Made by a program: the position numbers and the translations under genes
Part shown: in pieces, positions 28,316 to 37,832 of the stretch
How the letters are laid out: every line of letters begins with the position of its first letter
Position numbering within the stretch: position 1 is the first letter of the stretch
The notes under the pieces: model-generated
Seen by the model: the letters and a program-made list of their open reading frames with translations, nothing else
Told to the model about the DNA's origin: nothing
Database searches by the model: none
From: Psychrobacter sp. P11F6
GTDB taxonomy: Bacteria > Pseudomonadota > Gammaproteobacteria > Pseudomonadales > Moraxellaceae
DNA: 64,000 nucleotides
Assembly: GCF_001435295.1 (NCBI RefSeq)
Contig: NZ_CM003594.1
Location: forward strand, 372,001 to 436,000
Reading direction: 5' to 3'

Positions 28316-29497
28316 TTAAGCAAGTTCAATAGCAACAGCCACGGCTTCACCGCCACCAATACAAAGTGTCGCAACGCCTTTTTTGCCGCCAGTACGCTTG
28401 AGAGAGTTGATAAGCGTGATCAAGATACGAGCACCTGAACATCCTACTGGATGACCGAGTGCACAAGCGCCGCCTTCAACGTTTACTTTGGCATGGTCGA
28501 TTTTTAGCTCGTCCATCGCCGCCATAGTTACCATTGCAAACGCTTCGTTGATTTCCCATAGGTCAACATCAGCGACTGACCAACCAGCACTAGCCAATAC
28601 TTTTTCAATTGCACCAATCGGAGCAATGGTAAATTCGCTTGGGTGACGAGAGTTTGATGCGGTTGCAACGATACGCGCTTGATAATCAAGGCCTTCAGCT
28701 TTTGCTTGCGATTCTTTCATGACCACAACCGCTGCCGCACCGTCTGAGATTGAGCTGGCGTTTGCTGCCGTGATGGTACCATCTTTAGCGAAGGCTGGAC
28801 GTAGAGTAGGGATACGCTCGGCATTAGCAAGCGCGGGTTGCTCATCGGTATCGACGGTTTGCTCGCCTTTACGGGTTTTAAAAGTCACTGGCGTGATTTC
28901 ATCTTTGAAGTGGTCGTCTTTGATAGCAGTGAGCGCACGATTTAGCGATTCGATAGCAAACGCATCCATTTTCTCACGGGTATAGCCTTTTTCATCGGCC
29001 ATTTCCTGTGCGAACATACCCATCAGTTTGCCAGTTTCAGCATCTTCTAAACCGTCTAGGAACATATGATCTTTGACTTCTTTATGTCCCATACGGTAGC
29101 CGCCACGTGACCCTGGCATGATGTATGGCGCATTGGTCATTGATTCCATGCCACCAGCGACTGCCACATTGAAACTACCAGCTTTGATGCCGTCATGTGC
29201 TTGCATGACTGCTTTTAGCCCTGAACCACAAAGCTTGTTAATAGTGACAGCGCCAGTTGCATCAGATAAACCTGCATTACGCATCGCTTGACGCGCAGGA
29301 CCTTGACCCAAGCCTGCGGTCAAGATACAGCCCATAATGACCTCGTCAATACTATCGACTGCCACACCTGAGCGTTCGACAGCGGCTTTAATAGCAGCAC
29401 CACCAAGTTCCGTTGCGCTCATATCTTTTAGTGCGCCTTGGAAGCCGCCCATTGGAGTACGTGCGCCGTTTAAAATTACAATTGCATCATTTGACAT
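28316..29497 (-). CDS. Acetyl-CoA C-acetyltransferase (thiolase)
   Basis: Biosynthetic/degradative thiolase that joins or splits acetyl-CoA and acetoacetyl-CoA. The nucleophilic Cys lies in NKLCGSGLKAV (near residue 90). The catalytic His lies in GGACALGHPVGCSGAR, and the acid/base Cys in CIGGGEAVA near the C-terminus. NEAFA is also present. The 393-residue length is standard. AAGGAA precedes the ATG. It is a single gene here, not next to other PHB or ketone-body genes. AtoB, PhaA and ThlA-type names cannot be separated by sequence alone. Confidence 0.93.
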   Translation of the reverse strand: MSNDAIVILNGARTPMGGFQGALKDMSATELGGAAIKAAVERSGVAVDSIDEVIMGCILTAGLGQGPARQAMRNAGLSDATGAVTINKLCGSGLKAVMQAHDGIKAGSFNVAVAGGMESMTNAPYIMPGSRGGYRMGHKEVKDHMFLDGLEDAETGKLMGMFAQEMADEKGYTREKMDAFAIESLNRALTAIKDDHFKDEITPVTFKTRKGEQTVDTDEQPALANAERIPTLRPAFAKDGTITAANASSISDGAAAVVVMKESQAKAEGLDYQARIVATASNSRHPSEFTIAPIGAIEKVLASAGWSVADVDLWEINEAFAMVTMAAMDELKIDHAKVNVEGGACALGHPVGCSGARILITLINSLKRTGGKKGVATLCIGGGEAVAVAIELA

Positions 29498-29593
29498 CGT
29501 TATTATTCCTTTTTACGTATTTTAAATGAGTTTGTCTGAATTAAAACCAAACGCGGACTAGATAGCATCTTTTAGGCTCAATAACTGCAGGCT

Positions 29594-30952
29594 TTATGCT
29601 AGCTCATCCAAGCGAATGCGTACTACTTTATCAGTAATGGTATCTAGTTTTTCAATTTTTTCGATGGCTAGATTCATCTGACTTTCGACCACGGGCAGCG
29701 TCAAAATAATAACTGGAACTTGACCAACTTTGTGCGCAGGTTTTTGTAAAATTGCGTCGATATTAATACCAGCATCACTTAGAATGCGAGTAATATCTGC
29801 CAACACACCAGGGCTGTCATAAGCGTGTACGCGTAAATAATAACCGGTAATCATCTGCTCAGCGCGCAATATGGGCGTGTCTGATAGCTGCTCAGGGATA
29901 AATGCTAAATGCGGCACATGGTGACCGTGATTGTTTTGATTACTGTTGCTTTCATCGTGACTGTCTTTGCTACCTAGAACACGCACTAAGTCCATCACAT
30001 CGGCCATCACCGCAGAAGCCGTCGCACCAGCGCCAGCACCATCACCGCAATATAACGTCTGTCCAAGCGGATGGGAGTTTACCAATACCGCATTTTTTAC
30101 GCCATTGACGTTGGCGAGTAACGCATCCTGCGGAATGAGCGTTGGGTGTACGCGCAGCTCGATACCAGAAGCCTCATCATTACCTTGACCATCACGGCGT
30201 ACGGCAAAGCCCAAATGCTTGATACGGTAGCCAAGCTCTTCTGCATAGTTAACGTCTTGTAAGGTGATGCCAGTGATACCTTCACAGTAGACCTTGTCAA
30301 ATTGCAGCGGAATGCCAAACGCGATCGAGGCAAGTAGAGCCAGTTTATGAGCGGCATCAATCCCTTCAACATCAAAAGTCGGATCTGCTTCTGCATAACC
30401 CAATTCTTGTGCTTCGCTCAACACGTCGGCAAACGGGCGACCTTTGTCACGCATTTCGGTCATGATAAAGTTGCCAGTACCGTTGATGATACCTGCTAGC
30501 CAATCGATTTTATTAGCAGCGAGCGCTTCGCGCATGACTTTAATAATGGGGATACCGCCTGCGACTGCTGCTTCATAAGCGACATGGACGTTATGCTCTT
30601 CAGCAAAGGCAAAGATTTCGTTGCCATGTTCTGCCAATAGCGCCTTATTTGCAGTCACCACATGCTTGCCGTTTTTAATGGCGTGCATAATTACGTCTTT
30701 GGCAAGGGTCGTACCGCCAATCACCTCGACGACGATATCGACATTGTCGCTTGCAGCAGTTGCCATCAAGTCACTGTTTTGCATAATATTGGGATCAATA
30801 TCATCACGATGACGGCGCGTACCAACTTCGGTAATGATAATGTCGCGTCCGCTACGGCGTTTTAGCTCATTTAAGTTGTCATTGATTAGATTGATCACGC
30901 CCGTTCCGACGGTGCCCAGACCAAGTATCGCTAGTTTGATGGAATTACTCAC
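29594..30952 (-). CDS. hom: Homoserine dehydrogenase
   Basis: Reduces aspartate semialdehyde to homoserine for Thr/Met synthesis. The Rossmann motif is LGLGTVGTGV at the N-terminus. The catalytic domain has NGTGNFIMTEM and EADPTFDVEGIDAAHKLALL. The C-terminal ACT domain (about 365-452, YYLRVHAYDSPGVLADITRIL) suggests feedback control by threonine. A His/Asn-rich insert (SHDESNSNQNNHGHH) makes it slightly longer than usual at 452 residues. It follows dsbC on the same strand, as in Pseudomonas. The usual downstream thrC is not here; thiolase is. Confidence 0.93.
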   Translation of the reverse strand: MSNSIKLAILGLGTVGTGVINLINDNLNELKRRSGRDIIITEVGTRRHRDDIDPNIMQNSDLMATAASDNVDIVVEVIGGTTLAKDVIMHAIKNGKHVVTANKALLAEHGNEIFAFAEEHNVHVAYEAAVAGGIPIIKVMREALAANKIDWLAGIINGTGNFIMTEMRDKGRPFADVLSEAQELGYAEADPTFDVEGIDAAHKLALLASIAFGIPLQFDKVYCEGITGITLQDVNYAEELGYRIKHLGFAVRRDGQGNDEASGIELRVHPTLIPQDALLANVNGVKNAVLVNSHPLGQTLYCGDGAGAGATASAVMADVMDLVRVLGSKDSHDESNSNQNNHGHHVPHLAFIPEQLSDTPILRAEQMITGYYLRVHAYDSPGVLADITRILSDAGINIDAILQKPAHKVGQVPVIILTLPVVESQMNLAIEKIEKLDTITDKVVRIRLDELA

Positions 30953-31222
30953 AGTATCCTCAAGAGGTTAAATATAATGAACCAATGATAACGCTGTCAT
31001 AGAGTCAAATGCACATGCGCTACTAGCTGTAGTATTTGCGTGCACTTTGACAGTCGCAGCTTTATCGATTTTTCATTACAGTTGAATAAAAAATACTCAA
31101 ATAAAAAGTATGCTGCTGATTTTTCATAGCGCTTTATCGTATCATACCGACAAGCAGTTGTGACGTCTACACAATGTCGCCATCGTCATAGATATCACAA
31201 ATACCTGAAACAATAACAGATT
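30953..31222. other. dsbC-hom intergenic region
   Basis: 270 bases, non-coding and AT-rich. No terminator or leader peptide is recognised. Confidence 0.4.
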
Positions 31223-32077
31223 TTAGCTAGCACCGACAGCTTGAGCCAACTCCGCCGCAGGTAGATAACCGCCTACTTGCTGACCAGATTCTGTAAAGAT
31301 AGCGGGAGTACCACGCACACCAAGTTTTGCACCCAGTGCCATGTGTTCTTGTACAGGGCTGGCACAGCTAGGCGCTTGTACATCAGCGCCCATTTTTCCT
31401 TGATTCATGGCAGCCTTACGATCTTGACTACACCAAATGGCTTCCATTTTTGGCACCGATTCCTGACTGCGCGGCCATGCCAAATAACGTACTTCGATAC
31501 CACGTGCATTGATATCATCCATCTCTTCATGCAATTTACGACAATAACCACAGTCTGCATCGGTAAAGGCATAGACCACTGACTTCGTTTCGCCTATTGC
31601 TGGATAAATCACCATGTCTTTTTTATCGACGGCTTTTAGGGCTTCTTGTGCGGTACTAGCAACCAATGCCGCACTGATATCGACAGGCAGAGCCTCGCCA
31701 ACAGAAATAATCTGACCTTGGATAATGTGTTTGCCAGACTTATCAGTAAAGAAAGAAGGCAGTCCTTCCGCTGTAACCCAATAAATACCATCCATATCTG
31801 TTGGTACGGCTGAAATGATATTTTCTTCAATACCAGACGTATTCAAATTCGCCTGCAACGCCTTTACCACGGCAGCATCGCTATCAGCGGATGCCTTACT
31901 TGTACTGGTTTTAGCATCGGTATTATTGACGATACTGGTGTTGCTGGTCGCATCTGCTGCATTGTTTGAGCAGCCCGCAGCAATCACAACAAGCAGTGCA
32001 CTCATCATAAAACGAGATAAATTATTTCGAGAAAAACGGTTTTGAGCAAAGGTGTTTTTTGCAATCGGGGATGACAT
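31223..32077 (-). CDS. dsbC: Disulfide isomerase DsbC, probable lipoprotein
   Basis: Periplasmic disulfide isomerase kept reduced by DsbD. The thioredoxin-fold active site is CGYC (Cys176, Cys179) in DADCGYCRKLH, with the cis-Pro loop GTPAIF. A dimerisation domain (about 65-125) precedes it. A second Cys pair follows (IWCSQD...PSCAS). The N-terminus is hydrophobic, ends VVIAAGCSNNAAD and is followed by a Ser/Thr/Asp-rich spacer. This resembles a lipoprotein signal, unusual for DsbC, though the -3 position is Ala. ATG 32077 is preferred, with AGGAC upstream; an ATG seven codons earlier is possible. It is upstream of hom, a conserved neighbourhood. Confidence 0.88.
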   Translation of the reverse strand: MSSPIAKNTFAQNRFSRNNLSRFMMSALLVVIAAGCSNNAADATSNTSIVNNTDAKTSTSKASADSDAAVVKALQANLNTSGIEENIISAVPTDMDGIYWVTAEGLPSFFTDKSGKHIIQGQIISVGEALPVDISAALVASTAQEALKAVDKKDMVIYPAIGETKSVVYAFTDADCGYCRKLHEEMDDINARGIEVRYLAWPRSQESVPKMEAIWCSQDRKAAMNQGKMGADVQAPSCASPVQEHMALGAKLGVRGTPAIFTESGQQVGGYLPAAELAQAVGAS

Positions 32078-32098
32078 ATATAGGTGTCCTGTAGGCAT

Positions 32099-32490
32099 CG
32101 TGCCTAATCGTGAAGTCGTTTTAAGAAAAATGATACTAAATTTCTATATAAAGCAATACGTATTGATATTGTCTTAAAGGTTTAAAATTAAAAGGTTTTT
32201 TTACAATTTAATAATTATAAAAGGTAAGTAATCATGTCGCCTATATTAACATATTTATGGCAAATAACAGCCACAGGCTATGAGGTGATATAGGGAGGTA
32301 AGGGCAGCAATAATAGTAGTAGGCATAAACGTCAATTCAAAAAAACAAGATACATTTGTACTATTTAATATCGACGCTTGCCCTTGTAGTCTACGGCTAA
32401 TAACAGTGTTTTTATAAAAATTCCTATAAAACTATTGGTATCAGTTATTTTTAACCCTTTATTTCAATAAATTTTTGCTAAGGAGCACAC
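32099..32490. other. dsbC-DUF808 divergent intergenic region
   Basis: 392 AT-rich bases with no credible ORF, expected to hold both promoters. TAAGGAG directly precedes the gene at 32491. Confidence 0.5.
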
Positions 32491-33420
32491 ATGGCAGGTG
32501 CCAGTTTATTAACCCTACTTGATGATATCAGTGTGATATTAGATGATGTTTCCGTCATGACCAAAGTCGCTGCTAAAAAAACCGCTGGTGTATTGGGCGA
32601 TGATTTGGCGCTCAACGCAGAACAGGTCACGGGTGTCAAAGCCAATCGTGAGCTACCAGTGGTCTGGGCGGTCGCCAAAGGCTCATTTATTAATAAGCTT
32701 ATTCTAGTACCAGCGGCACTCTTGATTAGTGCTGTTTATCCACCGCTGGTCACTTTTTTACTAATGTGTGGTGGTTTGTTTTTGGTTTATGAAGGTGCTG
32801 AAAAAGTCATTCATCGATTTTGGCCGCATGCTTTGCCGCATGATGAGGAGCAAGAAGCGCGTCGGCAAGCCAATGCTGATGAGACTATAGATTTGGTCGC
32901 TTTTGAAAAGGAAAAGATCAAAGGTGCAGTACGTACGGATTTTATTCTGTCAGCTGAGATTATTGTGATTGCCTTGGGATCAACGGCAAGCGCCACTTTA
33001 TTAGAACGAAGCTTGGTGCTGTCTATTTTAGCCATCGGTATTACGATTGGTATTTATGGCTTGGTCGCTGGTATCGTGAAAATAGACGATGCAGGTCTGC
33101 ATTTAATGGAACAAGAAGGGGCGTTCAAGCAAAAATTGGGCAAATTAATGTTTGCAGCGGCACCAAAACTGATGAAGTTTCTATCTATCGCTGGCACGTT
33201 GGCAATGTTTTTAGTAGGCGGTGGTATCTTAGTACACGGTATCGGCTTCTTACATCATGGAGTAGAGGATATCGCTGATTTAACGGGTATCTTTGAAAGC
33301 TTAACGACAACGATATTAAATGGCGTCATTGGTTTTATTATTGGTGCTGCGGTTGTGGCTATCTTAACAGTTATTAGTAAAATTCGTGGAAAGGACGACA
33401 CAGCGTCATCTGCACACTAA
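32491..33420 (+). CDS. DUF808 (YedI-type) inner-membrane protein
   Basis: A 309-residue multi-spanning membrane protein. The N-terminus is the family signature, including LLTLLDDISVILDDVSVMTK and AAKKTAGVLGDDLALNAEQ. Hydrophobic segments occur near 70-105, 145-165, 172-195, 230-255 and 275-298, with a charged loop (EEQEARRQANADETIDLVAFEKEKIKGA split by 120-145) between them. The function of the family is not known. Single gene with TAAGGAG at the start; it ends against the bidirectional terminator shared with rne. Confidence 0.85.
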   Translation: MAGASLLTLLDDISVILDDVSVMTKVAAKKTAGVLGDDLALNAEQVTGVKANRELPVVWAVAKGSFINKLILVPAALLISAVYPPLVTFLLMCGGLFLVYEGAEKVIHRFWPHALPHDEEQEARRQANADETIDLVAFEKEKIKGAVRTDFILSAEIIVIALGSTASATLLERSLVLSILAIGITIGIYGLVAGIVKIDDAGLHLMEQEGAFKQKLGKLMFAAAPKLMKFLSIAGTLAMFLVGGGILVHGIGFLHHGVEDIADLTGIFESLTTTILNGVIGFIIGAAVVAILTVISKIRGKDDTASSAH

Positions 33421-33470
33421 GTCAGTTACCTGTGCTTTAGCTTTATATTTTTTGTAATTTTATTTCGTAA

Positions 33471-33508
33471 AAAAGCCCCAAAGTTGCTGACAACTTTGGG
33501 GCTTTTGC
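33471..33508. terminator. Bidirectional terminator between DUF808 gene and rne
   Basis: A 16-bp perfect stem AAAAGCCCCAAAGTTG / CAACTTTGGGGCTTTT with flanking A and T tracts. Confidence 0.9.
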
Positions 33509-33524
33509 GTTGGGCGTTATACGA

Positions 33525-36500
33525 TTAGCTTTCGCTATCTGAGTCATCAGCCTCTAGCTTTTCAGCTTGCGTGGGCTTTTTATGCTCCGTTTTAGGCTTA
33601 CGGCTACGTGCCTTTGGTACTTTTGGCGTGGTCAAATTAAACATACCAGTTTGCGGCAGCAGTTGTTCAGCCACATTCTCAATCATGTTTTTATAACTGG
33701 CAATCGTGGTTTTTGACTTAGCTGCCTGACTGTCGTCTTTGCCCGCTTCTTTGGTATTGATAGGTTGCTCTACCTTAGGCTCATCTGCTGGCTTAGTTTT
33801 TTCGACGTCAGCTTCTTGAGTATTAGCCTCTTCAATGTCAGCAGCTTCGCTATCGTCATGTGCCCCGTCAATCTTTTCAGCTGCTACGCGCTCAGCAATA
33901 ACAGTGCCTTCATTCGACGGCTCGTTAGTTGCTTCTACTAGCGCTTGATCTGCTTCTAGTAATTGTTCGCTGTGAGCACTGATATTATCAGCCTGAGCTT
34001 GATTGGCTAGAGCATTTGCCTCAACATCATGAGCATCCACATTGTTATCATCATGTTCAATAACCGCTTGCTCAGTATCAGCCGCTTGTTCGGTCGGTAG
34101 ACTCAACACTGCGGGCTCCTGATAACTAGGATGTTGACCACGTGGATCGTTGCCAGCACGCTTACCAATGGCGCGTGGTTCGACGTCTGTTTTACCTTGC
34201 GTTGCCGCAAACTGACTGACCGCTTGTGTCATCGTTTCAAAGCGAGTCAGGTAATCTGCCGCCAATGGCTGATAGCCATAGTTGCTAAAGTCGAAATTGC
34301 TGTCCTCAACGTTAGTATCAGCAGTCGGTGTGACGCTCGTTTCAATGTTGGCTGATTTGTTAGCTGATTTTGCTTGCTGCGTATGTGCATCGATAGCAGC
34401 AATAAAGCAACTAATGACACCGTCATTTTTCAAACGACTTTCTGCATCTACTAATGCTTTACGAACAAAATCACCAACGGTGCCACGAATAGTCGATGGG
34501 CTTACTACTGCAGGCTCAGCTACTGGTGGTTGTTCAGTTGCTTGCACTTGCTGACTACGAACCACACGTGGATCATTGCTAGCCTGACCAAACTTCTCAG
34601 CAGTCACGTAGCGCTTGGCAAATAATGCTTCGTGCGTTAGTGCCAGTGCTGAGTTGTTCTTATCATTTGCGCTATGACCACTTGCGCTATGACTGTCATT
34701 GGCATTGCTAACATCGGCGTCACTGTCGGTAGCGTCAACAGTGTCACTATTCGCTTTTTCTGTCGATTCTGCTTCGGGCTGTTTTGGCGTTATTGCTACG
34801 CTGTCCACGTCAGTATCCACAGATTTTGAATGGTCAGTTTGGTCTTTGGTAACGCTGTTAGATGCTGGTTGCTCATCTAGAGCAGGTTTTTTGTCAGCAG
34901 TGTTACTGTCTGTTTTCGGGGCATTATTTTGTCCCTTGTCCTCAGTGGTGCTAACGTTAACATCATCAACATTAACATCATGAGTCGCTACAGTGCCTTC
35001 GTCGTTACCTTTCACAGCAGCTGTTTCAGGAGCAACTTTTTTGTCATTACTCTGCTGATTATCACTTTGCTGTGTACTAGCTTCTTTTGTAATGCTTTCT
35101 TTATTAACATCATTCGCTGACTTTTGCTTTTCAGTAGACTGAGGTTTTGTCTGTGTAGACTTACTGTCATCTAGAGACAAGTGCACGACTTCTGGCGATT
35201 TCAGCTCAACGGCTGCTTCATTGACCTGTAGCACGACTTCATTAGGGTCTTGACTTCGACGCGTGTTAGAGTGATTTTTTCGGCTGTTCGCACCTGTCGT
35301 CGCTTGCTGATTGGGTTGCTTAATATTTTCAGCTGTTAGTGTCTCGCCGCGCTCTAACTTGCCACGTGAACCGCGTTGACTATGCGATTTACGCTTCGCA
35401 CGAGTTTGCTCATCTGCCGTATTACTGTCTTTATCAGCATCATTATTGCGCTCGTTTGCATGGTGGCTACTGTCTTGACGACTGCTGTTTTGCTGGTTAT
35501 TGTCTTGACGATTGTTACGGTTACGCTCATTCGTGCGTCTGGTATCCTGCTGACGTTTGTTTTGATTATCAGCCTGCTTGTCATCAGCGTTATTTGAGGT
35601 GTTGTTCTCGGTATCGCCGCTTACTTCATTGCTCGACTCTTCTGCCTGATCTTTTCTTTGACGAGGTTTAGAAGATCTAGATTTACGTGGCTTACGTCTT
35701 CTTCTATCTTCATTACTGCTATCATCATCGGTGTCGCTGTCTGAGCTACGACGCGCTTGTTGACGATTGGCATTGTTGTCGGATGGTTGTTCGTTATTTT
35801 TCTGACTGTTCTGCTGATTTGCTGGTACATTGTTCGATGCACCCGTTGATGTATTACTCAGGGCACTGCTATCAACTTGTCCAAATGAGCCTAAGCTTTG
35901 TGCGCCATTATTTACTAGTGCTTCAATGGCTTCTGCTGCATCACGACTACTGACGCTAGGCGTCGTTGAGGCTTGTGGTGCTTGCGCAAATAGGTTTGAT
36001 AACCACGCCACTGCTTGTGGCTGAGCTGCTGTCTCAACATGTGCAGGAGCTGTAGTTGCTTCTACTGGAGCAACAGGGGCAGGGGCTGCCACACTCTGGT
36101 TGTTGTTTGCTTGTGGCGCGCGCGCCGATGAAACGTTGGTCGTATTTTTATTGTTGCGATGGTCGTTGCTGTGTTTACTATGCTCAGCTGTACTAGTCGG
36201 TTTGTTTGATTGGCTAGCAGTATTAGTATCATTGCTCGCTACCTGACGTGGCTGGCGCGTTGGCTGTTGCTCTGGACGCTCTTTTTCAGCCGTTTGCCAG
36301 TCAACTTCATAACCCAAATCGCTATGTTCTTGGGCTGTATCCGTAATACGCTCATAGCTTGAAGGCGCAAAGCCATCACGGTTAAAGTGTAGTTTAAAAT
36401 TAGGCGACTCTAAATGCGCGTGTGGCAAAATCGTGATACGCGTGCCACTGTCTTGCTCAAGATAAACTAAGGCATCACGTTTTTCGTTTAATAAGAAGGC

Positions 36501-37832
36501 GGCGATATCTGTTGGAACTTCTGCTTGTACTTCGCCTTGACGTTCTTTTAGCGCGATTTGTTCAATCTGACGCATAATTGACAGTGACAATGAGCGCAAA
36601 TCGCGAATCATGCCATTACCATGGCAGCGTGGGCAGATATAACCGGTTGACTCTTCTAGCGATGGACGTAGACGCTGACGGCTCATCTCCATCAAACCAA
36701 ACTTAGAAATATCACCAAATTGCACACGTGCACGGTCATATTTGGTGGCATCGATCAGACGTTTTTCGACTTCTTTTTGATGCTTATTGTCATTCATATC
36801 AATAAAATCAATGACAATCAAACCACCCATATCACGCAAACGTAGCTGACGGGCAATCTCATCGGCTGCTTCAAGGTTGGTATGATATGCAGTTTCGGCA
36901 ACGTCTGAACCTTTGGTCGACTTGGCTGAGTTGATATCGATAGAGACTAGTGCTTCAGTTTGATCAATAACGATTGAGCCACCTGATGGCAGACGCACTT
37001 CACGTTGATACGCGGTTTCGATTTGCTTTTCGATATTAAAGCGCGAAAACATGGGCTCATAATCGGTATATTTGCGTAGCTTTTCTGCTTGTTTTGGCAT
37101 AACCGCATCGATAAAACCCGCCGCTTCAATGTAAGCGTTTTCATTATCAATCCAAATCTCAGCGATATCATCACGTAGATAATCACGGACAGCACGGGTT
37201 ACGACGCCTGCTTCTTGATGTACCAAGCGCGGTGAAGGGTATTTCTGGTTTTGTTCTTGAATGGCTTGCCAGATATTCAGCAAGTGGTTTAAATCGTGCT
37301 GTAAGTCCTCTTGAGTTTTACCAATACCCGCGGTACGAATAATGACACTCATCCCTTTTGGCAAATCAAGATTGCTTAGCATACGCTTCATGTCTTCACG
37401 AAGTTTGCCTGAAATTTGACGTGAGATACCGCCGCCACGAGGGTTGTTTGGCATCAATACCAGATAACGACCAGCTAATGAGACATACGTCGATAGGGCA
37501 GCGCCTTTGTTACCGCGCTCTTCTTTTTCGACTTGGACGATTAATTCATCGCCTTCTTTGATCAGCTTTTTGATGTTTTCGTCACGTGGATTACCGCTTA
37601 AGTATTCAGCAGAGATTTCACGAATGGGTAAAAAACCTTGGCGCTGTGAGCCATATTCGACAAACACCGCTTCAAGCGATGGCTCGACACGGGTCACATG
37701 ACCTTTATATATATTGGATTTTTTTTGTTCACGAGTACGGTTTTCAAGATCGAAATCGTAAAGATGGTTGCCTTTACATAAGGCGACGCGAATTTCTTCG
37801 TTTTGAGTAGCGTTGATCAAAATGCGTTTCAT
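33525..37832 (-). CDS. rne: Ribonuclease E
   Basis: Endonuclease of mRNA decay and rRNA/tRNA processing and scaffold of the degradosome. The N-terminal half is the standard catalytic core: an S1 domain (about 35-120), metal-binding aspartates in VSIDINSAKSTKG and VIDFIDMNDNKHQ, and the zinc-link CPRCHG (Cys400, Cys403). The remaining 900 or so residues are low-complexity. They comprise an Arg-rich segment (RRRRKPRKSRSSKPRQRKD) that probably binds RNA, surrounded by acidic Asn/Gln/Ser/Thr/Asp-rich sequence, and a conserved-looking end (SYKNMIENVAEQLLPQTGMF...). At 1435 residues it is far longer than the 1061 of E. coli. AGGAT precedes the ATG. rluC is divergent, as in Pseudomonas. Confidence 0.96.
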   Translation of the reverse strand: MKRILINATQNEEIRVALCKGNHLYDFDLENRTREQKKSNIYKGHVTRVEPSLEAVFVEYGSQRQGFLPIREISAEYLSGNPRDENIKKLIKEGDELIVQVEKEERGNKGAALSTYVSLAGRYLVLMPNNPRGGGISRQISGKLREDMKRMLSNLDLPKGMSVIIRTAGIGKTQEDLQHDLNHLLNIWQAIQEQNQKYPSPRLVHQEAGVVTRAVRDYLRDDIAEIWIDNENAYIEAAGFIDAVMPKQAEKLRKYTDYEPMFSRFNIEKQIETAYQREVRLPSGGSIVIDQTEALVSIDINSAKSTKGSDVAETAYHTNLEAADEIARQLRLRDMGGLIVIDFIDMNDNKHQKEVEKRLIDATKYDRARVQFGDISKFGLMEMSRQRLRPSLEESTGYICPRCHGNGMIRDLRSLSLSIMRQIEQIALKERQGEVQAEVPTDIAAFLLNEKRDALVYLEQDSGTRITILPHAHLESPNFKLHFNRDGFAPSSYERITDTAQEHSDLGYEVDWQTAEKERPEQQPTRQPRQVASNDTNTASQSNKPTSTAEHSKHSNDHRNNKNTTNVSSARAPQANNNQSVAAPAPVAPVEATTAPAHVETAAQPQAVAWLSNLFAQAPQASTTPSVSSRDAAEAIEALVNNGAQSLGSFGQVDSSALSNTSTGASNNVPANQQNSQKNNEQPSDNNANRQQARRSSDSDTDDDSSNEDRRRRKPRKSRSSKPRQRKDQAEESSNEVSGDTENNTSNNADDKQADNQNKRQQDTRRTNERNRNNRQDNNQQNSSRQDSSHHANERNNDADKDSNTADEQTRAKRKSHSQRGSRGKLERGETLTAENIKQPNQQATTGANSRKNHSNTRRSQDPNEVVLQVNEAAVELKSPEVVHLSLDDSKSTQTKPQSTEKQKSANDVNKESITKEASTQQSDNQQSNDKKVAPETAAVKGNDEGTVATHDVNVDDVNVSTTEDKGQNNAPKTDSNTADKKPALDEQPASNSVTKDQTDHSKSVDTDVDSVAITPKQPEAESTEKANSDTVDATDSDADVSNANDSHSASGHSANDKNNSALALTHEALFAKRYVTAEKFGQASNDPRVVRSQQVQATEQPPVAEPAVVSPSTIRGTVGDFVRKALVDAESRLKNDGVISCFIAAIDAHTQQAKSANKSANIETSVTPTADTNVEDSNFDFSNYGYQPLAADYLTRFETMTQAVSQFAATQGKTDVEPRAIGKRAGNDPRGQHPSYQEPAVLSLPTEQAADTEQAVIEHDDNNVDAHDVEANALANQAQADNISAHSEQLLEADQALVEATNEPSNEGTVIAERVAAEKIDGAHDDSEAADIEEANTQEADVEKTKPADEPKVEQPINTKEAGKDDSQAAKSKTTIASYKNMIENVAEQLLPQTGMFNLTTPKVPKARSRKPKTEHKKPTQAEKLEADDSDSES

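Noticed and set aside
35339..35671. 110-codon plus-strand frame rich in Cys, His and Tyr opposite rne
   Set aside because: The composition is explained by antisense reading of the Asn/Gln/Asp/Arg repeats of the RNase E tail; several similar frames occur along the same stretch.
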